A stretch of DNA of 64,000 nt from Anodontia alba (taxonomy: Eukaryota > Mollusca > Bivalvia > Lucinida > Lucinidae): positions 74,431,763 through 74,495,762 of the forward strand of contig OZ024830.1 of NCBI GenBank assembly GCA_964016985.1. The letters are read 5' to 3'. Each line of letters opens with the position of its first letter. Positions within the stretch are counted from its first letter, which is position 1. This document shows positions 33,851-45,360 of this stretch, one piece after another. Below the pieces are notes generated by a model, which was not told the origin of the DNA, ran no database searches, and saw nothing but the letters and a program-made list of their open reading frames with translations. The position numbers and the translations under genes are program-made.

Positions 33851-34128
33851 CATTATGAAAACATGCCTATTCAAATATATAGAAAATTTCACCTCCCAAA
33901 ACTGAAAATTTTAAGATAAAAAACTTTGATATTTTTTCATATTTCTGCTCAAAACATAGATTGTGGTACTCGTTAGAACTGCCTCGGCGAGGCAGTTCTA
34001 ACGAGTACCCACAATCTATGTTTTGAGCAGAAATAAGAAAAATAATATTTACCCCTGTAAACTCCAATTTTAATATATAAAAGTGGGGTTTACGGGGGTC
34101 AAAATTATATAGGCATGTTTTCGTGATG
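33851..34128 (+). repeat. MITE-A copy 10
   Basis: Full-length; the core palindrome arms carry matching changes (CTGCCTCGGCGAGGCAG), that is, a compensated substitution relative to CCGCCTC. Confidence 0.93.
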
Positions 34129-34234
34129 GTGTAGATATGGACGAAATCAGGCCAGTACAACCAAAACCTGAAGCGTTGAGTTGCTTGCCTTGGCAATCAG
34201 AGCATTGACGGCACTTCTTGGGCAACTGTCTATG

Positions 34235-34530
34235 AGTTTAAGCTGGGAAAATGGTCCTGAACATGGACGTAAGACTGTTTTATCTAACCCTTAACTTCCT
34301 GTAATTTAAGCAAACAGTCAAATGTTTGCCAATGTCCCAGCACTAAGCCCAGTTCAGGTTTTACAGATAACCCTTTTTAGTCAGCGCTCTGGTCTCACAG
34401 CGAAAAGAATAATGCATCTATATATAACCGTTACTTGGATTTCGTACAAACAAAATGGTCGTGGATTAGCTTTATTGGTCAGCGATAGTCACGTGAACAG
34501 CAACAATATAACTCAGATTCTTAGGTAACT
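34235..34530 (+). promoter_or_regulatory. Promoter-like duplicated segment, copy 2
   Basis: Collinear with 24760-25085: AAAATGGTCCTGAACATGGA, CTTCCTGTAATTTAAGCAAA, GGTCTCACAGCGAAAAGAAT, CTATATATAACCGTTACTTG, then AGTCACGTGAACAGCAACAA. The MITE-E hairpin seen in copy 1 is deleted to a stub. A TATA-like box is kept; the CRE half is altered. Function is inference. Confidence 0.4.
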
Positions 34531-34880
34531 TCAGGTCGGTTGTTTGTGGTCGATTAAGAAAAATTGACCCCAAAAGAAGATACTGGCAGATCGAAGAAGG
34601 AACTGCAATTCTGTACAAGAATCAGCGGTGTATTCTGCATACATAGTACTTTTTGTTTGCACAAAAATAAATATACGTGGCAAAAAAAGTTAGGGATATT
34701 AGTATGTATGGTGAAATAAAAAGGAAACTAAGACATATCTGAAATCTGAAATTGATATATTTGATTACATCTTTTCATTTACAGACAAAAATCCATTCGT
34801 TGGAGTCTGTAGCAGTAGAAGTGAATGAGAAGATTTGTATGGAAGATCACTAGGGCCACCAATAAAACCTCACAAATCTG

Positions 34881-35609
34881 TCAATATCGCGTATGTCCAC
34901 CTGTTGCATCTATGCAGGCCACACAACGACGACTCATACACCTAATGAGTCTGGCAGTCTGTAGCTTGGGTATCCTCCTCCACTCCTCCTGCAAGGCTGC
35001 GCCCAAAGCTTGGAGCGTTCTTGGTCGTGGAATTGTCTGTCGTACACGCTGGCCGAGAATGCCCCAAACATGCTCGATTGGCGACAAGTCAGGGGATCGA
35101 GCAGGCCAATCGAGATGATCCACATTGTTCTGCTGCAGGAACTGCTGTACTATCCTCGCCCGATGAGGTCTTGCGTTGTCATCCTGCAGCACTACGTGGT
35201 GTTGTTGAACAAAAGGCAGAACAACCGGCTGTAGCACTTCATTGATGTAGCATTGGCCTGTCAGAGTTCCGTTAAGCACAGGCAGCTCTGTACGGAAACG
35301 AACAGATATGCCGCCCCATACCATAAGACTTCCTCCTCCATACCGGTCATGTTCAACAATGGCGCAGTTCGCGTACCTCTCACCTCTGCGACGCCAAACG
35401 CGACGTCGTCTGTCAAGCATATCCAGCAGAAGCCGTGACTCGTCGGTAAAGAGTACAGTCGCCCATTGTTGGTTAGTCCATCGACGATGCTGCCTTGTCC
35501 ATGCTAGCCTGGCTTGTCTATGTCTCTGGGAAAGTGGCACCCCAACGAAAGGTCGCCGAGCTCTAAGTCCAGCGCTGTGAAGTCGATTCCGCACGGTTTG
35601 AACAGACAC
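34881..35609 (-). pseudogene. Tc1/mariner transposase, N-terminally truncated (left arm)
   Basis: 242-codon frame containing the complete DDE catalytic core: Asp56 in VLFTDESRL, Asp144 in LQDDNARPH and Glu179 in RSPDLSPIEHVW, with 34 residues between the second and third acids (DD34E, Tc1-like). It ends GGHTRY. A full-length transposase of this family has about 340 residues; the missing part is the N-terminal paired-type helix-turn-helix region, so the product should be unable to bind its ends even if the core folds. The break coincides with the inversion junction of the dimer. Confidence 0.9.
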
Positions 35610-35716
35610 TCTTGTTCCAGTAAGCGCCGCCGAACAACTGCGCGAACGTCTCTCAAGAACTGGAACAAGAGTGTCTGTTCAAACCGTCGGAATCGACTTC
35701 ACAGCAAACTGCGCCA

Positions 35717-36076
35717 TTGTTGAACATGACCGGTATGGAGGAGGAAGTATTATGGTACCATGTAGTGCTGCAGGATGGCAACGCAAGACCTCATCGGGCG
35801 AGGATAGTACAGCAGTTCCTGCAGCAGAACAATGTGGATCATCTCGATTGGCCTGCTCGATTCCCTGACTTGTCGCCAATCGAGCATGTTTGGGACATTC
35901 TCGGCAAGCGTGTACGACAGAGAGTTCCACGACCAAGAACGCTCCAAGCTTTGGGTGCAGCCTTGCAGGAGGAGTGGAGGAGGATACCCAAGCTACAGAT
36001 TGCCAGACTCATCAGGAGTATGCGTCGTCGTTGTGTGGCCTGCATAGATGCAACAGGTGGACATACGCGATACTGA
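35717..36076 (+). pseudogene. Tc1/mariner transposase fragment (right arm)
   Basis: Same protein as the left arm, from HVVLQDGNARPHRARIVQQF to the end GGHTRY. The second acid region reads QDGNARPH, while the DNARPH motif of an active family has Asp; here Asp lies one residue earlier. The upstream half is mostly deleted: a piece of the GGGSIMV region joins directly to HVVLQD. Confidence 0.88.
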
Positions 36077-36566
36077 CAGATTTGTGAAGTTTTATTGGTG
36101 ACCCTAGTGATCTTCCATACAAATTTTCTCATTCACATCTAGTGCTACAGACTCCAACGGATGGAGTTTTGACTGTAAATGAAATGATGTAATCAAATAT
36201 ATCAATTTCAGATTTCAGATATGTCTTAGTTTCTTTTTATTTCACCGTACATACAAATATCCCTAACTTGTTTTGACATGTATATAAGATAAATTTCCGT
36301 AAAAAGTTTGACGAAAGAAAATCACATAAAATTATTGTTCTGTCATCGGCTTTACAAATTAGCCATAAGGTACAGTGATGCGTACAAATTCTTTCTTGGT
36401 AGAGCAAATTTCGTATTTTAAAGATGGTATGCGTCAAAAGGCTTCATGGTGAAAAAAATTTCTTGATAATTACGTCACGCCAGGTGCAGACCACAGTGAA
36501 GTCATATATCAACGTTAAACTTATCATTTGACAACAGAAGTTATTCCGATCTTTTATTGAGATATC

Positions 36567-36845
36567 CATTACGAAAATACGCCTATTCAAATATATTGAA
36601 AATTTCTACACCAAAAACTGAAAGTTTTCTGATAAAAATTCTGAATTTTTTCATATTTCTGCTCAAAACATAGATTGTGGGTACTCGTTAGAGCCACCTC
36701 ACCGAGGCGGTTCTAACGAGTACCAACAATCTATGTTTTCGAGCAGAAATATGAAAAACAATGTATACCCCTGTAAACCCCAGTTTTACCATACAAAAGT
36801 GGGGGTTTAAGGGGGTCAGAATTATATAGGTATGTTTTCGTGATG
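36567..36845 (+). repeat. MITE-A copy 11
   Basis: Full-length; core arms meet at CCACCTCACCGAGGCGG with two mismatches. Confidence 0.93.
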
Positions 36846-36980
36846 CAAACACACACCGTTGAAACAACGTTGTTTCAACGTGGATTTAGTCCTTGACGTT
36901 GAATCAACATTGAAACTATTTTTTTTTTTTTGTTTTTTTTATTTGTTTCTTTTTTCAACTTTGTATGCCGACTGGGATGT
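36846..36980. repeat. MITE-G copy, T-tract expanded
   Basis: CACACACCGTTGAAACAACG and TTGACGTTGAATCAACATTG, then a T-rich run, ending TATGCCGACTGGGATG. Directly abuts MITE-A copy 11. Confidence 0.7.
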
Positions 36981-37289
36981 TCTACGTGGTTTTACGAAAA
37001 GAGTCCCCTCCAAATATGCCCCCTATGACGTAGCACGTGGGATATCCGCATCTAAAACCGGAACATTTAGCCTACATTTTGTACATTGTCAGACTCAAAG
37101 TCATCTCGTTTGTTATTAGTTTTTGGTGTAATTACATTATTGGATATTGATAAATTTAAATCCAAAAATATTGAGCTTCGGCGGGTATCGATAAAATTTG
37201 CTTTATTTAACAGAAATTCTAGGATAATTGCTTTCAAAGAATTGTTGAAAATATATGTGCCTGAACGTTAGAAAATGAACCTTCGGACA
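36981..37289. other. Unassigned DNA
   Basis: Nothing recognised. Confidence 0.5.
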
Positions 37290-37470
37290 TGTGCACCAGG
37301 CGATAATCTGGTCCGCCTTCGCATTCGCACAGTCTGATTAGAATTTTCATTGGACGTATTTTAGATAGCAAAGGATGGAGAGTTTCTTCATGCGGACAAC
37401 GAAGACTGATCAGACTGCACGGATGCGCAGGCTGATTTGAGTCTTCGATGGGCGCACATATCAGAAGACA
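37290..37470. repeat. Hairpin-J element
   Basis: CATTCGCACAGTCTGATTAG, then CAACGAAGACTGATCAGACT and GCGCAGGCTGATTTGAGTCT, ending TCGATGGGCGCACAT. Confidence 0.78.
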
Positions 37471-37501
37471 CGTTTTCTCAGGTTGCAGATATTAAACCAA
37501 T

Positions 37502-37781
37502 CATCACGAAAACATGCCTATATAATTTTGACCCCCTTAAACCCCACTTTTATACAGTAAAACTGGGGTTTACAGGGGTATACATTATTTTTCTTATTTC
37601 TGCTCAAAAAGATAGATTGTGGGTACTCGTTAGAACCGCCTCGTCGAGGCGGTTCTAACGAGTACACACAATCTATGTTTTGATCAGAAATATGTAAAAT
37701 ATAGGATTTTTTTTATCTGAAAATTTTCATTTTTTGGTGGTAAAATTTTCAGTATATTTGAACAGGCATGTTTTCGTAATG
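37502..37781 (-). repeat. MITE-A copy 12
   Basis: Full-length with a perfect core (CCGCCTCGTCGAGGCGG). Confidence 0.94.
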
Positions 37782-37899
37782 ATTTAGCGTGTCGTTTATT
37801 CAGTAACTCGAAGTTTAATTAAGAGCTTTAATAAATCGGCACGTGTTTTAAATTTTAGACTGAAAAAAGAAATATGATATTTGAATACTGAAAGTTTCG

Positions 37900-38370
37900 T
37901 ACCCTTCCAAATAAACGTTCTAATCACTGATGGACACATTCTCAGTGTGGATACATTGCACGTCCTAAACTGAACCGCGTTAACCGAAGCACATGCAAAA
38001 TACTACATCTTATACATGTTTTGAACATCTGCTCCTTAAATCTGACCGCGTTAAGCAAAACACGTCTTCAAGGACATTGAAAATGCAGATTTAAGTATAT
38101 GTTCTGATAACTGAAAAATACAGATAACATGATTTTAAACTGCACTCCATAAACTGGGTCGCGTTAAAACGCGTCTTCGAGCGCGTGCAAAATGCTGAGT
38201 AAAACTTTCTGATCACTGAAAAAGAAAATCAACTTTATTTTAAACTGCACTTCCCTCCCTATACTGGACCGCGTTAAGTAAAAAAGAGCCTGCGAGCGCA
38301 TGCAAAATACAGATTAAAATAAACGTTCTAATCACCGAAATGTACAGATAAAATTATTATCCATGGCTTG
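37900..38370 (+). repeat. Degenerate tandem repeat, about 120-bp units
   Basis: Units share ACTGRACCGCGTTAA, GCGTCTTCGAGCGCRTGCAA, AAACGTTCTAATCACTGAAA and TACAGATAAAAT. Anchors recur near 37975, 38045, 38160 and 38270. Further single units at 39385-39494 and 40478-40540 show the array once extended right and was broken up by insertions. Confidence 0.75.
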
Positions 38371-38611
38371 AGCGTTGATAATATAAATTTGGGTTCGGGC
38401 ACGGAAGTAATTTAATTGTTGACCCACATTGCACCTTTGGCCTTAGACATGTTGTTCGGGATTAGCTATATCGCTGAACTGAATAATATTTCAAATATTT
38501 GAACACCCAGGTTTCTCCATTCGCGTGCACTTTTTTTCGGCACACTGCACTTATGTTGATATTCGCAAAGGTTACCACTGCAGCACGTTATCAAGTTTAT
38601 GGAATATACAT

Positions 38612-39046
38612 TATTATTGCATAAAAAGCGGTGTCGCACGTTATCAACAGCAGTGCATTAACCGGCGAAAAGCCGTGTATTAACAAGGCAATTCACGCGC
38701 TGCTAATTCACGACTACGCAACTTTCAATATGCTCGTACCGTGGTCACAGATTTGCTGCCTTTAAGAGATGTATACTTCCCGGCCCCAGAACGAGTATAG
38801 TCCGTGTGAATTGCATTTGTGCGACATCGGTGAAAAGGCGAAACAAAATAGTGCAAGAAATAACGCGAAATGTAGCAAATGTTTTCAGTTTTTATGCAAT
38901 AATAGCGATCGAACATGGTTTTTCGATGCATTAACATTCGCCAGGTCCCTTGGGAAGTGTTGAAAACCGCGGCCTCCGGCCTCGGTTTTCAACATCTCCT
39001 TCGGGACCTGGCGAATGTTAATGCATGAAAAACCATGTTTGATCCC
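38612..39046 (+). repeat. Pal-B copy 3
   Basis: Full-length, same landmarks as copy 1; stem centre GCGGCCTCCGGCCTCGG. Confidence 0.92.
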
Positions 39047-39494
39047 TATGATCTTAACAAATTCACTTAAACTAGGTGGATGCACTGGTACTGCTAAGCG
39101 CAACTTATAGCATTCCCAGGACAACTTGACAAAAACTGATATTCATTCAAGAGCGCGATGTGAAATTAGCCGTAATTTCACATTTGTCGTGAGCTAGGGT
39201 CATTCTCATGTGGATGGTATATCATTTAGACCTCTTCAGTTCACTCACAGTATTTTTGAAGTCAGACGATTTAGCCAAGACTTGCATGAAAAAAAAAAAA
39301 AACCCAATACTATTGAAATCACCTTTAACATTTATTGCGTGCGAAGCGTAGACCTAGCTTTTTATGAAAGCTTATACTTATTCTAAATTAGACTTCCTAA
39401 ATTGAAACGCATTAAATGGAAACGTGTCTACGAGCATATGCGAAATGTGCAGCTTCATATAAACGTCCTAATCACTGAAAAGTACCGATAAAAT
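39047..39494. other. Unassigned DNA ending in a satellite unit
   Basis: 39047-39384 is unrecognised except for a poly-A run at 39289-39303. 39385-39494 is a unit of the 120-bp repeat. Confidence 0.55.
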
Positions 39495-39601
39495 CCCAGT
39501 AAGCATTCTTTATAAATCTATAGCGGGCCATTATCGGCCCGTCAGGTTAGCTGACAGGCCGATTACGGCCCGCTGAAGATTTATAAAAAATGCTAGTTGG
39601 G
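39495..39601. repeat. MITE-F copy 2
   Basis: Starts CCCAGTAAGCATTCTTTATA and ends TGCTAGTTGGG; arms ATAGCGGGCCATTATCGG / CGATTACGGCCCGCT. It lies at the end of a satellite unit. Confidence 0.9.
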
Positions 39602-39796
39602 ATTATTCTAAGGGGACATAATATACCTAGTAGATTTTCTGGCTTTTTTATAACGAGACAACTGCTTTGTCGTCCTGTTTGCATTTCAGAACACTAAATG
39701 CTAAAAAGGAAGTAATTTGCTCCTCTTGGGGGCAAATTCTCACCTTCAAGAATAGATTCCGTTTCAAAAGAGAGACAAATCAACTTGACAGACCCA

Positions 39797-40436
39797 GCAG
39801 GCACACAACGTTGAGACAATGACGATTCAATGTAGGGATCACCCATGGTTTTTCATGCATTAACATTTGCCGGGTCCCGAGGAAGCTGTTTGAACACGAG
39901 ACCGCTAGGACGAGTGTTCAAATATCTTCCAAGGGACACAGCAAATGTTATTGCAATGAAATAACCATGGATGATCGTTATTCTTGCAAAACGTACAATT
40001 CCAACGGAAAATTGTGACGAATACGCCCCAAAGCTCCATATAAACACCATATAAACTCTTCAAATGCGACGGCAAACCAACATGGCGGCTAGCTCAAAAT
40101 GTTGTTTACAATGACACCAATTACGCAATGACCCTCTGACGTCACCATAAAATTCTAAAATGCTATGTTCAGGGCGATAACGTTACGTCGCTCAACCTAA
40201 CGTAAACAAAGCAAAGCCCATCTTGTGATATCAAAAATTCAAAATCCATGTTCAAACAGCACGTGAATTTCATGACTTGAACATGGGTTTTGTTGTTTGA
40301 ACACGGCTTCTGATCCATTCAAGAATAGATTTAAACAGCTATGTTCATAGGATTTTATGCAAGAACGTTGATTCAACGTCAAAAACGTTGAATCAACTTT
40401 GAATCGACGTTGTTTCAACATTGTGTGCCAGCTGGG
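39797..40436. repeat. MITE-G with a Pal-B fragment nested inside
   Basis: Left end CCAGCAGGCACACAACGTTG at about 39797; right end ACATTGTGTGCCAGCTGGG at 40418-40436. 40365-40415 carries repeated AACGTTGATTCAACGTC. A 150-bp Pal-B stem (39833-39983) and other sequence (about 40000-40240) lie between the ends; 40240-40350 has TTCAAACA/TGTTTGAAC dyads. Confidence 0.72.
39833..39983 (-). repeat. Pal-B partial copy (stem only)
   Basis: TAGGGATCACCCATGG, GCATTAACATTTGCCGGGTC and the complementary arm; the loop is changed to GAACACGAGACCGCTAGGAC. Confidence 0.8.
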
Positions 40437-41070
40437 AAAGCTCCCTCCCGTGAAAGTGTGATCATTCCCCTTGCACTCCCCAAATTACATCGCGTTATGT
40501 GAAAGCGAGTTCGAGTATATGCGGAATTCCCAGATTTTGATAATCCTTTTAGCCTGCACAGTTATCACCAAGCCCTTTGCGCCCTTTATTCTAAGTAGCC
40601 AGTGCTTTCTTTAAAAATGGCTCATAAAACAGCGTGGCGTGGGCCAATTATTTGTTCAGAACAGACCATGCAGTATTTTACACGCCGATAAAAATATAAC
40701 GGAGTAAATACCTTCTTTGTATATGGGCTTGCGTTTTAAATCCCTACATCATGACTGTCTATTTTTCATTAAGCATAACTGTTGAATACTATACCGCTCT
40801 TCGTAATGTATTATGTATATATACATATCATACACCGACAAGATTGTAAAATTATTACAGATAAATATATTGATTATATGTTGGCATATCAGTACAGACA
40901 ATGCACTTTTAAGAGATAATATGCAGTGTATTGGTTACGCACTGGTTTCGTATAATACTTTATCCGGGAAAGGTCACAAACACAGAAATAGCGAATAAGG
41001 TTTGAATGACACGAAATTATATCACAAAACAGCAGTATAACGCAAACAGAAGGCTCAGGAAGGACGCCAA
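40437..41070. other. Unassigned DNA with one satellite unit
   Basis: 40478-40540 is a 120-bp-family unit. The rest is unrecognised. Confidence 0.5.
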
Positions 41071-41333
41071 CATTACGAAAACAAGCCTATTCAAATATAC
41101 TGAAAATTTACCACCAAAAAATTTATATTTGCAGATAAAAAATCTGATATTTTGCATATTTCTGCTCAAAACATAGATTATGGGTACTCGTTAGAACCGC
41201 CTCGGTGAGGCGGTTCTAACGAGTACCCAGAATCTCTGTTTTGAGCAGAAATAAGAAAAAATAATGTATAACCCTTACTATATAAGAATGAGGTTTAAGG
41301 GGGTCAACATTATATAGGCATGTTTTCGTGATG
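41071..41333 (+). repeat. MITE-A copy 13
   Basis: Core palindrome intact (CCGCCTCGGTGAGGCGG); about 15 bp of the CCCCAGTTTTACTATATAAA part deleted. Confidence 0.93.
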
Positions 41334-42264
41334 AACTGCCGTACAACAGTCGACAATGTAGCTGTTGGAAGTAGGGGTAGGGTGGGAGAGAGAGAGCTTA
41401 AACCTGGTTTTATAAGCACTCAGTACTCGCCCTTAATCCTGATACATTTCCAGACATCCCGGGTAGGGTTCGATAAATGTAACTTGTAAGTGGAGTAACA
41501 CTGGCTTGACTCAAGGTCAGGTGGATTTGTTTTTTACATATAAAATACCTTTAGGGCGCAAACCTACAGTTATTATCTTTACATATTTTATTCAGTTTGT
41601 AAATATTCTACAGCTCATAGTATTCGTTGAAATGTTCAATACTTGATACTTGCCTGACGGCAGTCCCTCTAAAATATTCTTACGGAATTGTAGGTTATGC
41701 TACATGTAATGATGTCTCCTCTTTGAAATTGCTGACATCCCCCTCGTAGATCTAGTGCGAGGTCACTTGGGGTGTAAAGATAATTTGTACCCCAGATGAT
41801 TGTTTATTATCACATTCAAAGTACCACCTAAAATATACAATTCTGTTAATATATACTGCAGATTTGTCTGAATTATAAACTTTGACAAATTCTGGCCTCA
41901 ATGCAGGCTAAACACTACAGAAAACAACACACATTTTATATTATTTATTATAGAACTATACGGCAGTGGTACATGTACAAACCCGGTGCTCTATGTTATC
42001 CCTAACTTATCCCCAATTGGCCCCCTGGCCTGGCGCTATGATTAGTCCTCAGTGGCTTGAACTACCCATTGCTGACACCCTCTAGCGTATACATGAGCAG
42101 AAATCCATTTTCAAATATACCACAATGGGCCCAATGATTCCAGAGGAAATGAAATATAATCTGCACTATGGTGATGAATGTTTCAATGGAGAACAAATGC
42201 TCGGATGAGACTTTGCGCATATGCCGGATGATGCGAATCCACAAATTTTGCACTTGTTGGAACG
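41334..42264. other. Unassigned DNA
   Basis: No gene or repeat recognised. Confidence 0.45.
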
Positions 42265-42543
42265 CATTACGAAAACACGCCTATTCAAATATACTGAAAA
42301 TATTACAACCAAAAAAATAAAAATAATTCAGATAAAAATTCTGATATTTTTCATATTTCTGCTCAAAACATAGAGTGTGAGTACTCAGTAGAACAGCCTC
42401 GTCGAGGCGGTTCTAACGAGTACCACAATCCATGTTTTTGAGCAGAAATAAGAAAACTAATGTATACCCCTGTAAACCCCAGTTTTACTATATAAAAGTG
42501 GGGTTTAAGGGGGTCAAAATTATATAGGCGTGTTTTCGTGATG
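42265..42543 (+). repeat. MITE-A copy 14
   Basis: Full-length; the left half of the core has decayed (GTGAGTACTCAGTAGAACAG) relative to the right half. Confidence 0.93.
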
Positions 42544-43304
42544 GCTTTGTTTTGCTTGGCATGGTCCATACTATGTCTCTCACAGAGTGTACTACAATGT
42601 TATACTCCAGAAAGGATGAATGCATTAAATACAAACATAACTGAGATTGTTTCAGGTTCGGCAATATCTTGCACATCAAGGAAACGGATTATCTGAAAAT
42701 AAACAAGTTTACTGTAAACATAAGTAAAGTGTATTTGTAAATATCAGAAAAGTTTATTGGTTAATACAATAAAGTAAATTTTTGGTTCGCAAAGGTTATA
42801 ATCTTCAGCAATGAATGTTTTGGACAGATTTTGACCTTTCATTGCGATTGTCTCCGAATGTCTGTCAGAGAATTCTAACATAAATGTTCGCCCTGCTTTC
42901 TGGTAGGAGGAAGAATAACAAATTTAATTTTGCCTGTGTGTAGTTCTTACTTTCAGTGTGCTTGCTACCAGTAATAACAGGTTATGAAGGACTAGATGCG
43001 TTTCATCCTAAGCACTATATTTTACCTATTAACGGGAGCAAAATCGTTCCTTTTAAAGTCGACCCCTTTTCAGAAGGGATTAGTTGTCAAGGAAACAAAA
43101 CAGTAAGTTATAAAATTGTCTCCCTGGTCGAAAATGGTGGAAACTTTGCCAAGTGTATCCAATCCCTTAAGTATTACGCCAAGCAAACGCCAAATACTGT
43201 GACCCTGATTAATATCGCCAGTATTTTCCGATGGATTAACCTTTTATTGAGCACATACGGTGTTACATTTTATCTTGGGCATTGGTCCTAATTCTTAGCG
43301 TTCT
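42544..43304. other. Unassigned DNA
   Basis: An open frame at 42956-43291 has no family I recognise and no splice support; I do not call it a gene. Confidence 0.4.
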
Positions 43305-43577
43305 GGAGGGGGTGGTCGGGTGGTGCGAAGGTGTTGTGTATCTCACGTCAGCTGATATTGGCTTACAGTTGGGCAAGGTCTGCTACCTTGTAGCAGGTGA
43401 GGGCAGAGGGGGAATGTGTTTTTATTTCATCTGTTTCTTCACTTTCACTCCTGTTCCTCTTTCTTACCTGTCCCTCTCATTCATATCTTCTACTATCTCT
43501 TCTATCTCTTCTCCCGTTTTCTGGGACACGACACAAAATGACCCACAAGGGTTGACGTGTTATTAAACTCCAACACA
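43305..43577 (-). repeat. Dispersed SINE-tail-like repeat, copy 3 (inverted)
   Basis: Reverse complement of 13548-13830: GGGGTGGTCGGGTGGTGCGA, CAGCTGATATTGGCTTACAG, CCCACAAGGGTTGACGTG. Confidence 0.85.
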
Positions 43578-43903
43578 GTCAATTATTAATCTGGAGCACA
43601 CCATATTTTTGTGTAGCTTAGTTGCAAGCGTTTGGTCACGATTCCGGTTGCAGATCATGCATGAAAGGTGGGGTATTAAAGCATTAGATATAAACATAAA
43701 TTGTGTGTATGAAAATTGATCACATAGTGTTCTATTTGTATCACTTAATATGTAATACTCATTTAATAAATACTGACGAATGAACTCCGAATGCCAGAAA
43801 TAAAAATTCGGGTATTTCCAGTCGGATTTAAGTGCATACTGCAAAGAATTTGACGTCTTCAAACGGGGCTGGTACCAGTAAAATCGATTCAATCCCTTCC
43901 CAA

Positions 43904-43994
43904 TCCAGCTAGCATTCTTCATAAATCTACAGCGGGCCGATATCGGCCCGTCAGCTACCGGCCCGCTATAGATTTATGTTGAATGCTTACTTGG
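43904..43994. repeat. MITE-F copy 3, shortened
   Basis: TCCAGCTAGCATTCTTCATA and the GGGCCGATATCGGCCCGTCA centre; the right arm has lost about 15 bp. Confidence 0.85.
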
Positions 43995-44224
43995 AACTTG
44001 ACGATGTTTTTACTATAGAGGGTTGTAAGGTGGTCATTTTAGTGTTGGTTGTGTTTGTTTTGACCCTGTGGGGCTCGCTGCAGAGCTTTTTTTATGCTTT
44101 GTCCTGTTCGTTGTCTTACTTTTGTGCTTAGTGGATCCTATCTAGCAGTGTGGTCACCTTGTTGGAGAAGATGGAGCTGGCTTCTTTGCTTTTGTTTAAC
44201 CTGTGGCTTTGATCAGAATTAAGC

Positions 44225-44490
44225 ATCGAACTGTTGGTGTGGTTTCGCGTGAGTAAAACTAGTTTAAGCCCCCTCAACCCACAGCTAATTCCCATCCCTC
44301 CCCCAGCAGGTTTCTTACTGACCGTTATTTTGTCATTATTTGTTCCTTATATTTCCTTCTTTGGCGAAGGCTGTACTTCGTTATTGTGGCTTTGCTGGAT
44401 ACTTTCACATGTTTTTGTGTGTGTACTGGCGGTCATGGTTGGCTTGTTCTTCCTCTTGGTGTTATTGGTAGACAATAATTTGTGACTGTG
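44225..44490 (+). repeat. Dispersed repeat, GTTTCGCGYGAGTAAWACT type, copy 1
   Basis: Shares GGTTTCGCGTGAGTAAAACT, GACCGTT, TATTTGTTCCT and GCTGTACTTCGTTATTGTGG with 46280-46480. Confidence 0.55.
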
Positions 44491-44997
44491 GTTATTGCTT
44501 GACACCTTCTACTTATTTTTTACTCTGCTTACAAATATTCTTATATAAGCAAACAAAAGTCGTTCAAGAAAAGCTGTCGCAAGGCAAGTGTAGAGCAGAA
44601 CAACTGGAAATTTCACAGCAAAACCCACCTAGTATTAATGTTTCTATTTAATTTTCTTGCAGTTTACCGGAATAAGGGTTAGATTTCGGGATGAATGTAA
44701 GTTCGTCTTTTCTGTTTTCATGGATGGAAATCTGATGTCTGAAGAGAATGACAGTATTTCACTCCAATCTTTGTTAATGTTCAATATCCAAATACATTTA
44801 AACTTTGGAATAAACCGGATGATTTAGATTAGATCATTGTGGATGTCGCATTAAGTGACTTTAATAACAGCAATAAACATTTTACTGTAAAAGGCTAAAT
44901 CAAGGTACACTGCATCATAAAGTACGTAAAACATTGTCTAATTTTATTGTGAAACTTTGGAAATTATTTCTAAATATTATGTTGGCATATCGAGGGT
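44491..44997. other. Unassigned AT-rich DNA
   Basis: Nothing recognised. Confidence 0.5.
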
Positions 44998-45236
44998 TGA
45001 GCGCAAGACTATGGTAACTCAAACATATTTTTGAAACCCTTGTTTAGGGGCAACTTGGACCCCTTTGCAAACAATGCAAATTTAGGTGCCATTGCTCATA
45101 CGAGCAATGGCACCTAAATTTTCATTGTTTACAGAAAGAAATGTTGTAATCTTCATAACGCCTTCATGGTGAGGAGATTAGGTTTGGGGAAAAACAACCA
45201 TCTGACTTACGCTAGTCTTGCGCTCAACCCTCGATA
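44998..45236. repeat. MITE with TATCGAGGGTTGAGCGCAAG ends
   Basis: Inverted ends of about 25 bp (TATCGAGGGTTGAGCGCAAG ... CTTGCGCTCAACCCTCGATA), with a perfect inner hairpin at 45075-45120 (TTAGGTGCCATTGCTC / GAGCAATGGCACCTAA). Confidence 0.85.
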
Positions 45237-45360
45237 TATTTTGTTTCCTTTCAAAATCGCTATGCATGGTGGTTTCAGTCATGGAGGTATATGTAGTACA
45301 TTAAAAATCAATCACGAGGCAGAGGACCGAATCTATGTTTGTAATTTGGAGCTGATCACA

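Larger units (their letters stand above)
34674..36282. mobile_element. Tc1/mariner inverted dimer (foldback) flanked by TA
   Basis: Two partial copies of one mariner-type element joined head to head near 35620-35655, giving arms that match over hundreds of bases. Outer ends are TACGTGGCAAAAAAAGTTAG on the left and, on the other strand, TACATGTCAAAACAAGTTAG on the right, each next to TA. The left arm holds a long transposase frame; the right arm has lost two internal stretches. Neither arm has the N-terminal DNA-binding region, which is cut off at the junction. Confidence 0.9.

Noticed and set aside
35021..36132. Several open frames antisense to the mariner transposase
   Set aside because: Shadows of the transposase arms on the opposite strand.
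42062..42253. Hydrophobic minus-strand frame, and a plus-strand YGDE-like motif considered as a SET exon
   Set aside because: The plus-strand motif is on the wrong strand for the PR/SET gene, and the true VWYGDAY exon was found at 46908-46993.
42956..43291. 111-codon open frame
   Set aside because: No recognised family, no splice or codon signals, neighbours are repeats.
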